A DNA stretch of 64,000 nt. It comes from Tetragenococcus halophilus subsp. halophilus DSM 20339 (GTDB lineage Bacteria > Bacillota > Bacilli > Lactobacillales > Enterococcaceae). Both the position numbers and the translations under genes were made by a program. Positions 62,115-64,000 of this stretch are shown piece after piece; position 1 is the first letter of the stretch; every line of letters begins with the position of its first letter. Below the pieces are notes generated by a model. That model saw nothing but the letters and a program-made list of their open reading frames with translations. It had not been told where the DNA came from and did not search any database. The stretch is taken from NCBI RefSeq assembly GCF_003841405.1, contig NZ_PXYA01000001.1, positions 682,001-746,000 on the forward strand. Reading direction: 5' to 3'.

Positions 62115-62240
62115 TCAAGCATTTTTATTAGCACGTTTATTTTTAATAGCCCATCTTACTAAGCCAAAAATAACAACCCAGCCCACTAAGTTACCTAAAA
62201 CCTTTAAAGGATACATTGTACCTTTCTTTTTACCAGCCAC
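62115..62240 (-). CDS. 41-aa single-span membrane protein
   Basis: Reads MAGKKKGTMYPLKVLGNLVG, then WVVIFGLVRWAIKNKRANKNA. GTG start at 62240 with AAGGTG six bases before it. One hydrophobic segment (residues about 12-29) is flanked by lysines on both sides. I do not recognise it. It is followed by the terminator above. It could be a small toxin-like or stress membrane peptide; no antitoxin RNA was identified. Confidence 0.6.
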   Translation of the reverse strand: MAGKKKGTMYPLKVLGNLVGWVVIFGLVRWAIKNKRANKNA

Positions 62241-62300
62241 ATAGAACACCTTTTTTCATAAATTTTGAAACAAAATGTTACACTAATTCCAGAATATTTT

Positions 62301-62558
62301 TTAATTTTCTCCTACAAAATTTTGACTTAAATTTTCGTTTTTAAGTCCATTCTTTATAACCTTTTCAACTGGTTGTTTAGTCATATTATTATCGCTAACA
62401 AAGTAAAAATAACTACTTGGAACAAGCCATATAAGCACAGCAGCAACTAATGCTATGCCAAGTGAAATATTACGATACTGCTTATTAGGTCTTTTCTTTA
62501 CAAAATACCATGTACCAATAATTCCTAACAAAAATAACGTCCCTAACAACGCATTCAT
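62301..62558 (-). CDS. Small two-span membrane protein, hypothetical
   Basis: 85 aa from the ATG at 62558, with AGGAG seven bases upstream; an earlier frame from 62594 is rejected. Membrane segments at about residues 3-19 (LLGTLFLLGIIGTWYFV) and 31-50 (ISLGIALVAAVLIWLV), then a short polar outside tail ending NFVGEN. The family is unknown. It is preceded by the OsmC gene on the same strand. Confidence 0.65.
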   Translation of the reverse strand: MNALLGTLFLLGIIGTWYFVKKRPNKQYRNISLGIALVAAVLIWLVPSSYFYFVSDNNMTKQPVEKVIKNGLKNENLSQNFVGEN

Positions 62559-62646
62559 TTTATCACTCCTAAAAATCGAAAAAACCGTTAGCAAAAACTA
62601 ACAACTTCTCACTTTGATAGTAACAAACACAAAAATTTGTTTCAAA

Positions 62647-63087
62647 TTATTTAGTCACAATTTCTGTTTCAAAATCTGGCGTATTTACGATGGTATCGTG
62701 AACTGGACATGTTTGAATGACAAATTCAATAAAATCTTTGATCTCTTCTACTGTATTGTCTGCTTCAACATGAAAAGTTGTCTTGATTTTCGAAAATCCC
62801 TTTTTAGCATTTGGATTTTTTCCCAAATAACCATCTGAATCTAACTCCCCTTCCAGATCAACCTTAAACGATTTTAGGTTGATTTTTTTAACTCTTGCAA
62901 AAGACTTTGCCACAATGGTTAAACACGCGCCTAAAGAATTTAATAATGCTTCTACTGGATTCATTCCAGTGTTGGTACCACCATCAGCTTCAGGTTCATC
63001 TAGCGTAATTTCAAAACCTCTAGATTTACAAGATACTTTCAATCCACTTTCTAATGTTACTTCTGCTTTTGTTAGCTCAACTGCCAT
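62647..63087 (-). CDS. OsmC/Ohr-family protein
   Basis: 146 aa. The catalytic pair is Cys55 (NPVEALLNSLGACLTIVA) and Cys127 (IQTCPVHDT), as in the OsmC/YhfA branch that reduces organic hydroperoxides. The 30-residue start without the Arg-rich Ohr sequence favours the OsmC-like over the Ohr group. AGGAGG lies upstream of the ATG. A peroxide-defence gene fits with H2O2 made by GlpO. Confidence 0.88.
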   Translation of the reverse strand: MAVELTKAEVTLESGLKVSCKSRGFEITLDEPEADGGTNTGMNPVEALLNSLGACLTIVAKSFARVKKINLKSFKVDLEGELDSDGYLGKNPNAKKGFSKIKTTFHVEADNTVEEIKDFIEFVIQTCPVHDTIVNTPDFETEIVTK

Positions 63088-63121
63088 CTTACTTCCTCCT
63101 TTTTAAATTAACAATAAAACC

Positions 63122-63299
63122 TTACTTATGAAAGTGACTTATTTCCATATACTCTCCTAATTTTAATGCATTAGAATTGGCGCCATGTCCAATCTCTTCT
63201 GTTTTTGCAATCGGTAAATCATCATCTTGCAAAATCTTTTGAAGTACTTCTTCAATAGGTTGCTCATAACTTTTTTGATAAGAAATAAAAGTACCTAAC
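63122..63299 (-). pseudogene. C-terminal remnant of an S66 (LD-carboxypeptidase/MccF) peptidase
   Basis: About 58 codons ending EYMEISHFHK: PIEEVLQKILQDDDLPIAK, then IGHGANSNALKLGEYMEI. The G-H-G-x-N-x-x-A-L-x-L-G pattern is the S66 C-terminal sequence with the catalytic His. The 5' part is missing where the terminal IS begins (about 63300). The family made LD-carboxypeptidases that trim or recycle cell wall. Confidence 0.65.
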
Positions 63300-63366
63300 T
63301 AAAACTTGAAAGTTCAAAAATACAGTTCATCCCTTGATAAATAAACGTTTTTTGATACAAAAATAG

Positions 63367-63431
63367 CATGAACGACTCAAAACTTGGTATAATAGAATTA
63401 CCAAAAAACCACTAACCAAGGAGTGTTCATG
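63367..63431 (+). promoter_or_regulatory. Leader hairpin and promoter of the terminal IS
   Basis: CATGAAC-ACTC and CTTGGT pair with ACCAAG-GAGT-GTTCATG, so AAGGAG (63418-63423) is double-stranded in read-through RNA. The extended -10 TGGTATAAT (TATAAT at 63388-63393) lies between the arms. RNA begun there would lack the left arms and leave the site free. Confidence 0.7.
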
Positions 63432-63433
63432 CC

Positions 63434-64000
63434 ATGTCAATTATAACACAAAAAACGTCAAATTCAGAAAAAATTTCCAACTCTGTGAGTGATTTTTTTC
63501 ATCGATTCCATGTGGCTTCTGCGTTGAAAAAGGCAAACGCAGTCCATAAAAGGGGTTTTTCGGTTCCTGTTATTTTTTCGTTTTTATTGGCCTCGATCTT
63601 TACCAACGGTTCTACCTATCGGTTTTACCAAAAGCAGAAGGAACAGTTGCCTTTTTCGGATAAGACCTTTCGCAATGTCTTGAATGATCCGCACATTCAT
63701 TGGCAAAAATTACTGATCTTAGTGGCTAAATCCGTCATTACTTTCCTACGTCCATTGACGGATGATGCCCGAAAGACCACGTTTATCGTGGATGACTCCA
63801 TGTATACCCGCTCGAATGCGAAAAAAGTGGCGTGTGCCGCTTTACAATACGACCATGCCAAGAAAAAATATTTAAAAGGATTTCGTTATTTACAATTAGG
63901 CTGGAGTGATGGCAATAGCTTTGTCCCTGTTGCTTTTTCGTTGCTCTCCGGGAAAAGAAAGCTCCAATCTGATCTTGATATCGGGGATCAACGCACGAAT
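63434..64000 (+). CDS. DDE transposase, 3' end outside the window
   Basis: 189 codons visible from MSIITQKTSNSEK. The first catalytic Asp is in TTFIVDDSMYTRSNAKKV, followed by KGFRYLQLGWSDGNSFVPVAFSLLS, as in an IS4-like (DDE_5/IS701-related) family. AAGGAG is ten bases before the ATG. Intact so far; type beyond this is uncertain. Confidence 0.8.
   Translation, partial: MSIITQKTSNSEKISNSVSDFFHRFHVASALKKANAVHKRGFSVPVIFSFLLASIFTNGSTYRFYQKQKEQLPFSDKTFRNVLNDPHIHWQKLLILVAKSVITFLRPLTDDARKTTFIVDDSMYTRSNAKKVACAALQYDHAKKKYLKGFRYLQLGWSDGNSFVPVAFSLLSGKRKLQSDLDIGDQRTN

Larger units (their letters stand above)
63300..64000 (+). mobile_element. IS4-like insertion sequence, truncated by the window end
   Basis: Transposase gene and leader interrupt the S66 gene at about 63300; the left IS end is not precisely set because the other end lies outside. 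The leader contains a SD-burying hairpin and an extended -10 promoter. Confidence 0.7.

Overview
The window looks like a chromosomal segment of a low-GC lactic acid bacterium of the Enterococcaceae. Tetragenococcus is my best guess, by inference from the gene set: an H2O2-forming type GlpO with glpK/glpF, the order asnS-aspB-tseB-dinG, a TetR/hrtBA heme-efflux unit, CopB, and heavy IS loading. No rRNA, tRNA or CRISPR array was seen. Backbone and polymer genes are AT-rich; the transposase genes look visibly richer in GC.

Positions 1-38063 are a wall-teichoic-acid type surface-polymer region. It holds nine long CDP-glycerol glycerophosphotransferase-family genes (TagB/TagF/TarF-like, about 390-1120 aa) and a tenth as a C-terminal scrap. 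It also holds two TagA glycosyltransferases, a hexapeptide acyltransferase, a GT-C-like membrane protein, a split pyruvyl-transferase-like gene and a 46-codon stub of tarI. Two diverged tagB-tagA-tarF-like cassettes (8244-11296 and 29433-32485) are each associated with a paralogous 75-aa protein of unknown function (13507, 35619). The logic expected from the families is: TagA adds ManNAc to the lipid-linked GlcNAc, TagB adds the first glycerol phosphate, TarF-like enzymes extend the primer, and the large TagF-like enzymes polymerise. The region is decaying and being reshuffled: several genes carry frameshifts, deletion fusions or short duplications.

This half is packed with mobile DNA. There are two IS3-family copies plus one internally deleted derivative, one IS4-type element (a second copy lies at 59739-61124), two ISLre2-family copies, one IS1380-family copy, and a group IIC-type intron inserted immediately after a Rho-independent terminator. 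Four unrelated IS types carry a hairpin that buries the Shine-Dalgarno of the transposase. The IS3 elements carry a long 3' hairpin whose stem shows compensatory base changes between copies.

Positions 38225-59400 are mostly ordinary backbone: asnS, aspB, tseB-like, dinG, a 41-bp tandem repeat, a cold-shock gene, a baeRF-type protein, a LexA-box-controlled UvrX-like polymerase, copB with a Cop-type operator, hrtBA with paired palindromic operators and a TetR gene, and a glycerol operon (glpK-glpO-glpF) beside an Mga-like regulator and a flavoprotein that lacks the usual redox cysteine. From 59739 to the end come the second IS4-type copy, a cytosolic-looking M23 protein, small membrane proteins, an OsmC protein, an S66 peptidase remnant, and a further IS running off the right edge.
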